Assembly (NCBI GenBank): GCA_963575745.1
Contig: CAUYUJ010015750.1
Coordinates: 1 to 60,000 of the forward strand
Direction: 5' to 3'
Source: Prorocentrum cordatum
Lineage: Eukaryota > Sar > Dinophyceae > Prorocentrales > Prorocentraceae
DNA length: 60,000 nucleotides
Positions 51,631-60,000 of this stretch are shown piece after piece. The notes beneath the pieces are model-generated. The model ran no database searches and had not been told where the DNA came from. It was given only the letters and a program-made list of their open reading frames with translations. Made by a program: the position numbers and the translations under genes. Within the stretch, counting starts at the first letter, position 1, and every line of letters begins with the position of its first letter.

Positions 51631-51789
51631 CATGAGTGCCTTGTCCTCGCCGGAGGATCCAGAGGAGGAGGATGGGCCGATTTCCCACCACCGCTACACT
51701 AGGCAGGAGAGGGGAGCGAAGGAGGGGGGGGGGGGAGGGAGCAAAGGAGGGGGAGGAGAAGGAAGGGGGAGGAGGAGGACCTCCCCGTC

Positions 51790-52455
51790 CAACCCTTCTC
51801 CCCCGTCCTGCCTGTGGTAGGGGGTGGTGGAGAAGGCGCCCCTCAGTGGAGGGGGCGCCGTCGGGAGGCGGCCTCCCCGAGGCAGACGATGGGCACAAAC
51901 CCCGGGTGGCGCTGGCGCAGGCACTCGCCGGACGGGGCGGCTGCGCGCTCGCCGTCCATGCCCGCCGCCCCGAGGCGCGCGGCGGGGGGGGGCGGCTGCC
52001 ACCCTGGGAGGCCTGGAGGTTGGCACCCACACCAGCACGAGAGGCTGCCTCCACAGGGGGGAACGGATCCTAGATGTCGGTGTCGGTGGTAATATGTCGG
52101 TCACCTTGGAAACCAAGATGGTATACCACCATCACCGAGATTTGGGATCGTCCTGCCTCGGCGGACGCACACCGCCGATCTGGGTGTTGGTGTCGACCTC
52201 TAGGCCTGCGGCACCCGGCGGCTCTCCGCGCGGAGGCGCGCCGCTGGCCAGAGGGCGCGCTGGAGCGGCCGGGGAGGGGGAGGCCGGAGGCCGGAGACTG
52301 TCAAAAGACGGTGCCTCCGCAGACAGGGAGCAGACCAAGGAACGGTGAGGAGACCACGGCGCACATCGGCTGTTCGCGAGGCCGTTTCATCCAGAGTCAA
52401 GGCTATACTCAGAATGGCCTGCAGCGTAGAATCATACGACCCCCTGCAAACAAAA
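51790..52455. other. Unassigned stretch
   Basis: Open frames on both strands without recognisable domains; no strong repeats. Confidence 0.3.
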
Positions 52456-52457
52456 AG

Positions 52458-52625
52458 ACACACGATTCGGCCGACCCTTCGGCGTGTGTGAGACGCTGTC
52501 GTCGTCTTCGCTGTGTCGTCGCTGATTGTCCCAGAACAGAGAACAGAGAAACGGAACGTCGTAGTGAAGTCGACTCCCTTCACTTCTTCCCCTCCCTGAC
52601 GGGGGGATACGGGGCGGGGAAGGGG
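52458..52625. repeat. Dispersed repeat shared with 43036-43200
   Basis: CCGACCCTTCGGCGTGTGTG, GTCGTCGTCTTCG and CCCCTCCCTGACGGGGGG occur in the same order. Confidence 0.45.
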
Positions 52626-52769
52626 GGTTCAAGACACCCTCCCTACCCGCAGGCCGTCTCGCTCACTGCCGACCGCCCTCCCAAGGCATAAGTAGCACCC
52701 GAGCCGCAGCGTGTTCAGCGGTAGTCTTTGGATGGGCACTGAATGATCCAAAAACAGGCCCCCCAAGGT

Positions 52770-52985
52770 GCGCCGCGCGGGGGGCGAGGTGCGCCCAGGC
52801 GTGCCAGGCGCGCCACGCGCGACAGCTGCGCCAGGCACCCCCTGCGGCCCGAGAGCGTGCCGGGACGCCTGGTGCGCCAGATGCGCCGCGTGATCCGCGT
52901 GCGCCGTGTGTGCCCCGTGCTCCAGGTCGCGCCAGGTGCGCCACGTTCGGGGCAGGCGCATATAGCGTGCCAGGCGCGCCTGCGC
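52770..52985. repeat. GGTGCGCCAG minisatellite, 9-10-bp units
   Basis: Some 20 irregular units of GTGCGCCAGG or GCGCGCCA. The GGCGCGCC words are palindromic. Confidence 0.7.
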
Positions 52986-53422
52986 ACGCGGCAATACACC
53001 TCGGGGAACGTGTGGGCCGAAGCCCGGTGCGCAATCGCGGCGGGGCAGCCATCGCAGCGTCTGGTTGGCCTTCACATGGCAGGCGCGATGTGTCAACACG
53101 CCCGCCGTCCCAGTCAGAAACCAATGCACGGTGTTCGCGGGGCGCCCGCGCATGATCCAGACTTTACCTCGAAGTGCATGTTGTATTCGTTTCTGTTGGG
53201 CAGAGATGCTGGCCTGCGCGCAGCAGGCAATATGGGGACACTCCCGCCGTCCCCGTCAAAAATTTAGTCAAAGTGCTCGCGCCCCCCCCCCGACCATGAC
53301 CCAAACTTTTGCCCCAGAGTGGACTTCATAGTGTTTCTTGACAGGGATGGGGAGGGAGTCTCATTCGTCCTGGTTGGCTGCCGCTCGCCTGGGGGGTGAT
53401 TATCAACAGGGGACAATGATAT

Positions 53423-53585
53423 AAACTTTTGGCGCTCCGCGCGGATTTCTTGGATTCGCGCTGGACCCCCCTCCCTGGCGCGCGGAGCGCTCCAGGGGCG
53501 GCACCGGAGGCGCCGCTGGGGGGCACAGGCGCGGATCAAAGAAATTCGCACGGAGCGCCAAAAGTTTACGTTTGGGTGGTTTTTC
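53423..53585. repeat. Foldback family FB3, copy f
   Basis: AAACTTTTGGCGCTCCGCGCGGAT at the left (53425 on) pairs with CGCACGGAGCGCCAAAAGTTTA at the right. The most symmetrical FB3 copy. Confidence 0.75.
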
Positions 53586-53792
53586 TTCGAAATCAGAAGA
53601 TAGGGGGGGGGGGGGGGGGCGGGTCAGATTACCGCCGCGCTGGGGTCCTGGCAGGCGGATCCAGGCGGGGGGGGAATCCCCCCTGAGGACGAAAGGACGA
53701 CGGGACCACCCCCTCCGGGGGCGTCGCCTGCGGGGGTCCCGGGAGAGGTCCCCGCCTGCGGTGGGGTGGGGGGGTCCCGTGGGACGCGCAGA

Positions 53793-53880
53793 GACATGCT
53801 GATACTGTATGTCCTCCTTGGAGGCGCGCGTCCGGCCCGAACATCTAGTAAACCAATACTGTAATACCTCGTTTCCCGAG
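53793..53880. mobile_element. Element E6, copy 2 (uninterrupted)
   Basis: GACATGCTGATACTGTATGTCC to TCGTTTCCCGAG. It shows the pre-insertion sequence GTCCTCCTTGGAGGCGCGCG for the MITE-5 insertion in copy 1. Confidence 0.6.
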
Positions 53881-54089
53881 CGGTACGGCCAGAAAGCGCC
53901 CGCCACGATGCACATACTATAGGCTTTCTCGGTGCGCGCGTCGCCCCGCCGCGGGGGCGACGCACGCATAGCATCACACGCCGATCTCAGGTCAGAATAC
54001 CGCCTCCCCCCCTGGGCGGGCCCCGAGGAGTGGCGCCAGCGGGGGTCCTGGCGGAAGTCCCGCCATCAGGGTGGGCGGCACCAGCCGTA

Positions 54090-54265
54090 CAGTCGGGGCG
54101 TTGACAGAAGGAACCCTAAATAAGGAACGAGGCCCCTGCTTCGCATAAATTAAACTTCGATTTCCCGTGGGAAACCTCAGGAAAACCCTAGGCAAACTGC
54201 AAGACAATCAAGGAACACCGAGCCCCTCCCCAGCGAAAAGGGTTCCTTCCTCAGCGCCCCGACTG
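54090..54265. mobile_element. Tc1/mariner-like MITE, copy 2 (176 bp)
   Basis: CAGTCGGGGCGTTGACAGAAGGAACCCT and its near complement at the other end, flanked by TA on both sides (54088-54089, 54266-54267). Same length as copy 1. Confidence 0.8.
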
Positions 54266-54284
54266 TATGGCCTTCACGGCACAA

Positions 54285-54600
54285 TTCGGTGCACATCTGC
54301 TGACCTCCAGGACCATCAGGTCCTCCACATCCCTTGCAACAGAAAAACAATGTAGTGGACATCAGCTGACATTCACAACGACCCAATGCTCACCATCCGA
54401 TACAAGAAATTCCCTTCGGTGCACACCTGCTGATGATCACACCCATCCAACACATCTGCGGATGCCCAGTGGTGCGATCCCTTGCAATTGGTACCACTCG
54501 GTGCACATAAGTCACAGTCCGTACCCCATGATCCGTTGAAACAATCAATATGTGGTGGACATCGGCTGACCTGCATAACGACCCAACACTGACCATCCTA
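54285..54600. repeat. GGTGCACATCTGCTGA / GGACATCGGCTGA repeat array
   Basis: Diverged units built of GGTGCACA(T/C)CTGCTGA, CATCC, CCCTTGCAA and GTGGACATC(A/G)GCTGA. Related sequence is at 55622-55650 and 56448-56700. Confidence 0.65.
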
Positions 54601-54639
54601 AAAATCATCCAGGCAAGCGACCCAACCAGATGCAGTTGT

Positions 54640-55520
54640 GACTACCGTCGTTGCGGTATCGCCTTCGGGAAATCTCCACACGGGGCCACGAAGCATGCGA
54701 AGGGTGTCCTGATATGGGGCGGGGTTGCCATGTGGGCGCTGCCACTGGGGAGTTAGGGGGAATCCACGATAGAGCCGCGAAACGTGTGAGGGGTGCGCCG
54801 CAGTGGGGCGGGGCCGCCACTTAGAACTTCGGTGGAATCGCCTATGGCCACACCACGAAACGTGTGAGGGGTGTCCCGAAATAGGTGGCGGGCCACCCCC
54901 ACTGGGGCCTTCGGTGGAGCTCCCTAGGGTGCCGAAATGGGCGGCTGGGACGCATGCAAAGGCGCTACGGAGACCTTCAGTGGGAATCCCTATTGGGCCA
55001 CGGAGCGCGTGAGGGGTGTGCCGAAATAGGCGGCTGGGACGCACGTGGGCGGCGCCACTGGGGCCTTCGGTGGGCCTCCGCAGGAGGCCGCGAAAAGGTG
55101 AGGGGTGTGCCAACGTGGGCGGCTGGGTCGCATGCGGGCGGCACCACTGGGACCTTCGGTGGAATCCCTTCTGGGGACACGAGACGTGTGGAAGGTGTGC
55201 GGGCATGAACGGCTGGGACGTCTGTGGGCGCAGCCACCGGGTCGGGACGCACGTGGACACGCACACGCTGGGGCGTTCGGTGGAGCTCCCCAGGGGGCCA
55301 CGAGACGTGTGACGGCTGTGCCGACATGGGCATTTGGGACGTCTGCGGACGGCGCCACGGCCTTCGGCGGGGCTCCCTATGGGGCCACGAAACGTGTGCG
55401 GGGTGTGCCGAAACGGGCGGCTGGGACTTATGCGGACGCAGCCACTGGGGCCTTCGGTTGAACTGCCTTCGTGGCCACAAAACGCGCGAGGGGTGTGCCA
55501 AAATGGTGGACACGCGGAGA
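54640..55520. repeat. Satellite, units near 87 bp
   Basis: About ten units of CCACGAAACGTGTGAGGGGTGTGCC..GGCGGCTGGGACGCA..CACTGGGGCCTTCGGTGGA. Spacings vary from about 67 to 123 bp around 87. Because the common unit is 29 codons, two minus frames stay open with a 29-residue periodic protein; expression is unsupported. Confidence 0.85.
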
Positions 55521-55621
55521 GCAGAGGCAATGCCAGGACGGTTGGGAGAAAACTCATGATTCAACGAACGCCTGCTCAACTTCGCATCCGTGCAACCCGT
55601 ACGATCCCGGCACCGATTACC

Positions 55622-55845
55622 ATTATGTTGACATCGGCTGATCTGCACACTGCGCCCCCAGGTCTCCAAGACGTGCACAGGCAGTCCCAGACGCTCCAGT
55701 CGCTCCCCAAGCGCTCCCACGCTCGCCGCCACGAGCAGCAGCATCCACATCCGCAGCTTTACAAGCTCACCGCCCTCGTCGCCGCAGGATAAATGAACAC
55801 AAACAAAAAATGGATGCATCAGATTGCGCTGGCGCGTTCCAAATG
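55622..55845. repeat. Duplicated segment, copy 1 (pair with 56665-56870)
   Basis: ACATCGGCTGATCT, CGCTCCC(A/C)A(A/C)GCGCTCCCA, GCAGCAGCATCCACATCCGCA, CCGCAGGA and ATCAGATTGCG occur in the same order in both places. Confidence 0.7.
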
Positions 55846-55904
55846 CTAAAAGAGGTCGGGCAGGGAGGAATGATCAGGACAATGGACGAATTGGCCTTAT
55901 CTAG

Positions 55905-56154
55905 AGGCCTCCTAGATGGGGTCGGAGTAGATGGGGTCGGAGGATCGCGCCGAATCGCCGATACATCGGCGATACATCGTCGATGCATCGGCGATGCATC
56001 GGCGATGCACTGGCGATGCATCGTCGACGTCGGCGATGCATCGGCGACGTCGACGTGACGCAAATCGGGCTGCACATCGAGCCGCATCGGCGATGCATCG
56101 GCGATGCGGCGCGATCCTCCGACCCCATCTACCCCGACCCCATCTAGGAGGCCT
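55905..56154. repeat. Foldback FB8, copy C (best copy)
   Basis: 250 bp. The first about 48 bp, from AGGCCTCCTAGATGGGGTC on, are complementary to the last 48. The middle is a run of ATCGGCGATGCATCGGCGATG words, each self-complementary. Confidence 0.9.
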
Positions 56155-56447
56155 AGATTATCACCCAAATCCTAACACCCTGACACCAACGCCCGAACGT
56201 TGACCGAAATCCTTCAGTCCCAGATCCTCGAAATACGTAGTTTTTAAACGCGCCTCCGGCCAGCCCCAGACCGGGCCCAATTCGGCCCAAGGCCGCGATC
56301 CCGTGTGCGATCTGCTGCAGCATGGAATGCGGCGCATTTCGGCTGATCGTAAGATCGTGTCATACTGTGCCAATATATTCTCGGAACGGTATGGCGTGAA
56401 ATTGTCGGATCCACACACTTACCCAACCTTTTACGATCCCCCCTCCA

Positions 56448-56870
56448 AAAAAACAATTCGGTGCACATCTGCTGATGCCAATCCCCACGGTTTTCTGCAG
56501 CAGGGAAAAAACCTGCGGTTCACACCTGTCGATCTTCAGAACCATCCAACCCCACCTGTCCCTTGCAAACATTACCAGCTGACCTACAAAATACGCGACT
56601 GGGGGCGAATCTGCTCATCTTCGCACACATCCAGCGCGCACGATGTCTTGCAACAGAAAACCATTCAGAGGACATCGGCTGATCTTCACAGCGCGCCTCC
56701 AAGTGGCGCTCCCAGGAACTCAAATCGCTCCCCACGCGCTCCCAAGCCCGCTGCCCCCACCAGCAGCAGCAGCATCCACATCCGCATCTTTACCATTTCA
56801 CCGTCCTCGTCGCCGCAGGAGGCGTCAAGGAGCAGATGAATCAGATCGCGTTGACGCGTTCAGATTGTCG
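56448..56870. repeat. Array remnant plus duplicated segment, copy 2
   Basis: The first part has GGTGCACATCTGCTGAT and CCCTTGCAA units like 54285-54600; the part from 56665 pairs with 55622-55845. Confidence 0.65.
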
Positions 56871-57064
56871 TGAAGACCGATCTTATGGGAAGGGATGAAA
56901 GCAGAACAGGGGCACGCCCCAAGATCGCCCAGAGGCGGACCAGAAGCGCTCGGAGGATGCAGAAGAAGCAAGACCACCTGGGCGCAATCAGGGATTAGGG
57001 CTAACTGAAGGGAAAGGCTCACGTAGGGCGGAGGGAATGATCCAGGCTGGGGATGGTGAGTGAG

Positions 57065-57260
57065 TGGCCCTAGCTCCTAACACTGTAACCCTAACACCCA
57101 ACCACCCTAAACCAAACACCCGAACCCAAATTCCGTAAGCCGAACACCCTCACCCTAACCATGTCCCATAACCCTGACCCCTCCCTAACCCTAACCCTAT
57201 CCTACCACTCAGACCCTCACACTCGAACCCTGACATCCAAACCCGAAGCCTACCGTAACT
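57065..57260. repeat. Degenerate CCCTAA-type (telomere-like) array
   Basis: CCCTAACCCTAACCCTA at about 57185-57201 within some 190 bp of ACCCTAAC, CCCTAAACC and CCCGAACCC variants. Arabidopsis-type TTTAGGG telomeres are reported for dinoflagellates. Confidence 0.6.
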
Positions 57261-57264
57261 CCCT

Positions 57265-57430
57265 AACTGGCGCAAAGGGATAGGAGAGGGTCCCCCCCTC
57301 CCACACCATCTCTGGCGCAGAGGGAGGAAAGGGGGGGTCCGAAATCCTCCCCCCCTCCGCTCTCTGGCGCAGCAAAAAGAAAGAGGGGGAGGGGGTCCGA
57401 CCCCTCCCTACCCTACCCCCCCTTGCAAAG
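57265..57430. repeat. Three tandem CTGGCGCA(G/A) units of about 60 bp
   Basis: (T)CTGGCGCAGAGGGAGGAAAGG then GGTCCGA and a C/T run, three times. Confidence 0.7.
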
Positions 57431-57435
57431 GGAGG

Positions 57436-57534
57436 GGGTGGGGAGGAGGTGGCGGAGGAGGACGAGGAGGAGGAGTAGGAGGCGGAAGAGGAGGAAGAGG
57501 AGGAGGAGGAGGAGGAGGAGGAGGAGGAGGAGAG
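57436..57534. repeat. (GGA)n microsatellite
   Basis: Purine triplets on the + strand. Confidence 0.95.
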
Positions 57535-57539
57535 GACCT

Positions 57540-57760
57540 CTTAACATTGCATAGCATAAGGTTGCATTATTTGGCAATTACTGGCATAGCATTGACCTCT
57601 TAACACTGCACTCCATTGCATGCTATAGCATTGCAAGCACACCATACCATGTTACTGCACTGCACATCGCACATTGTAATATGACATGGTAGTAATGGGG
57701 AGCGTAGCATAGCATAGAACTGCACAACTTCGCATAGCAATACAATCCATGATACACCAT
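57540..57760. repeat. Degenerate GCATAGCAT repeat
   Basis: GCATAGCAT, GCATTGCA and CATAGCAT words recur irregularly in a relatively AT-rich stretch. Confidence 0.6.
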
Positions 57761-57829
57761 GACCCCAAGGAGATGAACCCAGCGCAACGCATAGCAGACC
57801 AAAGCAACCAAACCGACATAAAACAACAA

Positions 57830-57945
57830 AGCAGCGAGGAACCTCAATAAATCCTGAAGAAACTCAAGGATGCCAGGGGGAACTCCGAGAAAACCCCAGG
57901 GACACCGAGGAACCCCTTGGGAACCAGGAAAGAGCATAGCTATCG
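57830..57945. repeat. Degenerate GGAACCCC / CCAGGGA minisatellite
   Basis: Imperfect short units GAACTCCGAG, GAAAACCCCAGGGACACC and GGAACCCCTTGGGAACC. Confidence 0.45.
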
Positions 57946-58271
57946 CCACCGGCCCTCTGAAACAAAAGGGTAAGACCCCCTCTGAATGCATCGCATGCAA
58001 TGGCAGCATCTATCCGCTGAAGGCTTACGGATATACGCGCTTGAACCCATGTTCATTTTCCATTTGCCAAAACGAATGAAACTATGAGCAGGAAGGCCAA
58101 GATTACCTCGGGAAAGATGAAGCGCCACTAAGGTGCAGCCCCCAAATCAGCCATTTCAAGTTGAAGCGGATATAGAGGATGTCGTACTTGGATTGCTAGC
58201 TAACGCAGCCATGCGTCTGCACGACACGGTTGGACATGACGACAAGACGAAGATCAAGTTGGGCACCCGCA

Positions 58272-58868
58272 TTACTGTCGTCCACCAACTTCAAACGTAC
58301 CCCAATGCGCCTCAGGTGCCAGACCTTGCTCAGCTCTGGCAGAATTGGTTCTGACACGTTCCCGCGCATACGCCTCCTTCAATGTGGCGGGAAGAGGCAT
58401 TGGCCGATGAATTGCCAAAGTCGAGTCGTCCACTTCAGGCAACCAGCGTTGATTGAACCAACGATGCTGCTCACCAGCTCTGATTCGGGCAGCTTCGTCG
58501 GCCAAGCGATTGGCCTTCCCGCCAAAGGCCAAGCCAAAGACAGGTACGACGCAAGGCGACAGTGCTAGGTCCAGCTGGTAGCCAAACAACCACGGCGGAG
58601 CGCAGATCACGACCACATTTAACGGCAAGAAGAAGTTGTCGAAATGCATTTTCACTCCGCGACGGTGAAGTGCTACGTGGCGGAATGTCGACACAACCAG
58701 CATCATGGAGTAATACCCACCAATCCAACACAAACGATCGCGTGTGGTGGCAATCTGCATTGACACCTGCACATCCCTGAGCTTTTTAGCCTGCTTGATG
58801 TCTGCCAGGCGACTATCCAAAGCAGCATCTCGCTGCTTGGACTCTAGCGAAGATAAGGCGGACCCCAT
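58272..58868 (-). CDS. PLGRKT-like protein (DUF2368 family)
   Basis: 198 aa from ATG at 58868. The start is chosen because MGSALSSLES aligns with the Met-Gly start of the family and the upstream frame has no family features. Residues 10-45 form a charged helix ending in QVSMQIATTRDR, the family MQIAxxR motif. Two hydrophobic segments (about 46-66 and 79-98) follow, the second ending GYQLDL where animal PLGRKT has TYQYDLGYG, then RLADEAARI and LPATLKEAYARERV, matching the family C-terminal helix. In animals it is a membrane plasminogen receptor; the protist role is unknown. A pyrimidine run with AG (TCTCGTCTTTGCAG, ending 58915) about 47 nt upstream could be the trans-splice acceptor. It is intronless here, without a leader relic. 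Confidence 0.82.
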   Translation of the reverse strand: MGSALSSLESKQRDAALDSRLADIKQAKKLRDVQVSMQIATTRDRLCWIGGYYSMMLVVSTFRHVALHRRGVKMHFDNFFLPLNVVVICAPPWLFGYQLDLALSPCVVPVFGLAFGGKANRLADEAARIRAGEQHRWFNQRWLPEVDDSTLAIHRPMPLPATLKEAYARERVRTNSARAEQGLAPEAHWGTFEVGGRQ

Positions 58869-58914
58869 GTCTACCAAGGCGGCCTTCCAAGAGACCTGTA
58901 TTGTGCCGAAGCGG

Positions 58915-58930
58915 CTGCAAAGACGAGAAC
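58915..58930 (-). promoter_or_regulatory. Candidate trans-splice acceptor of the PLGRKT-like gene
   Basis: GTTCTCGTCTTTGCAG on the minus strand, followed by 46 nt to the ATG. Assigned only from its pyrimidine-AG form and position. Confidence 0.4.
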
Positions 58931-59041
58931 GCTCACTCCCACCAAGATCGCATATGCCGCAAAACCTCCATGTGCTGTGTCTGCCTATGCGTGGCAAGCG
59001 ATGTGCTCTGGGATCGACTTCCCTCGACTGGTGCAACTCTT

Positions 59042-59150
59042 AGGAGGAGGAGGAGGCGGAGGAGGAGGAGGAGGAGGAGGAGGGGGAGGAGGAGGAGGAG
59101 GAGGAGGAGGAGGAGGAGGAGGAGAAGAGGGAGGAAGTAGGAGGAGGAAG
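59042..59150. repeat. (GGA)n microsatellite
   Basis: Purine triplets on the + strand, upstream of the PLGRKT-like gene. Confidence 0.95.
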
Positions 59151-59154
59151 AGGA

Positions 59155-60000
59155 GGGCTGATGGCTTCCGCCTAAGTTCCACTGGCTCCCGCCGGCGGAA
59201 ACGCTCTCGTCTTACTCCAAGCGCCTTCCAGAGGGCCTTCGGCTGGCTTCCGCCGAGGGCGGGATGACAACACCTCGATTCGTAGAGTAGCGAAGCCATT
59301 CTGGAACGCACTAGGGCTCCCTCCCTCAACGCGTCGAAAAGTAAGCGCCCGTGGGCAACGTCCAAAACAGGGATGACAACACGACAGTGGTGGGCGAATT
59401 CGGTAAGGATGGCCAGCAATTTCCTCCTTCCCAGATGCCTCGATCCGCTCGAAAATCCGAACCCTCACCCACAAATGCAGCATCGTTGACAACTAGGCTG
59501 CAGTATACGAACGCATACATGCCCGAGTGAGTCCGGTCATGGCATTAAGGCCTGTCACTGATGGAACTAGACTCCCGCCACCCGTGAGGAGGGCGAGAGC
59601 ACTGAGGCAAAAACACACACACACACACAAACAAACAAACAGACAAAACTACAGTAGGAGCTCGACCACAGGAAACCTGCCACAAGAAACCCAATCCTGA
59701 GACCCCAGGGCGCCCATTGATTCTTTTGGTGTGGGAATGTCACGCTGTCCATCGCAAGACCATCGAAACCCATGAAACACCAGGAACCCTGGAGGCAGGC
59801 AGGGTGTTTGTTGGCATGGGCTTCCACTGTGGTGACCAGGCGGCAGGGCGAGCAATTCCTGGCTCCGGCAGCAGCCGATGCAGCGCACTGCTTCCATCGG
59901 CCACCAGGGCGGGTTGGGGGGGGGGTTGTCGCCACTTGTTGGGTTCGCCAGGAGATCCTGCCTCGAACGCGCTGCGAGGGAGGCCGACAGGGGCTCGGCG
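59155..60000. other. Unassigned stretch to window end, with a (CA)n run
   Basis: CTTCCGCC and GGCTTCCGCC words repeat near 59165-59255; a CACACA/CAAACAAA run is at 59612-59645. The minus frame at 59650-59897 has ordinary composition but no recognised family. Confidence 0.3.

Noticed and set aside
55920-56150. Regularly repeated palindromic words suggesting a CRISPR array
   Set aside because: There are no unique spacers or cas genes; the repeats are continuous inside a foldback element of a eukaryotic genome.

Overview
This window is GC-rich nuclear DNA of a dinoflagellate. The clearest evidence is an exact copy of the dinoflagellate spliced leader (the 22-nt DinoSL exon) on the minus strand at 30566-30587, with decayed leader copies at 19578-19633. 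Large LINE retrotransposons, few host exons, and a mass of microsatellites, foldback elements and minisatellites fit this. The species cannot be fixed from the sequence; a Prorocentrum- or Symbiodiniaceae-like core dinoflagellate is plausible.

Layout. 1-12 kb is a mosaic of short nonautonomous elements (terminal-inverted-repeat MITEs and foldbacks) and long TCC/GGA and TGG tracts. 12-19.6 kb holds a decayed minus-strand LINE (LINE-2) with an ORF1 zinc-finger/coiled-coil remnant, an endonuclease remnant and three stacked leader relics at its 5' end. 19.6-22.5 kb is tandem repeat. 22.5-30.6 kb is a complete minus-strand LINE (LINE-1, 22532-30587): DinoSL is its first nucleotides, ORF1 and ORF2 are intact, and a perfect 18-bp target-site duplication flanks it. 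30.6-33.0 kb is the 3' half of a third, 5'-truncated LINE (LINE-3), just beyond whose 3' end LINE-1 landed. 33-57 kb is again MITEs, foldbacks, microsatellites and satellites, with one or two possible short host exons near 33.8-34.2 kb. 58.27-58.87 kb carries the only host gene I recognise, a PLGRKT/DUF2368-family membrane protein on the minus strand.

How the parts relate. LINE-1 looks like a cDNA copy of a trans-spliced mRNA: capping by spliced leader, reverse transcription by its own ORF2 protein and reinsertion would put DinoSL exactly at the 5' junction. Repeated cycles explain the older leader relics behind the newest leader. ORF1 ends at ACC-TGA-T and ORF2 continues in the +1 frame, the geometry of the antizyme +1 frameshift site. 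The short elements form at least a dozen families with two to six copies each, several nested with readable target duplications. Most long open frames outside the LINEs and the PLGRKT gene are products of triplet-period repeats and are not annotated as genes. No rRNA, tRNA or CRISPR was seen.
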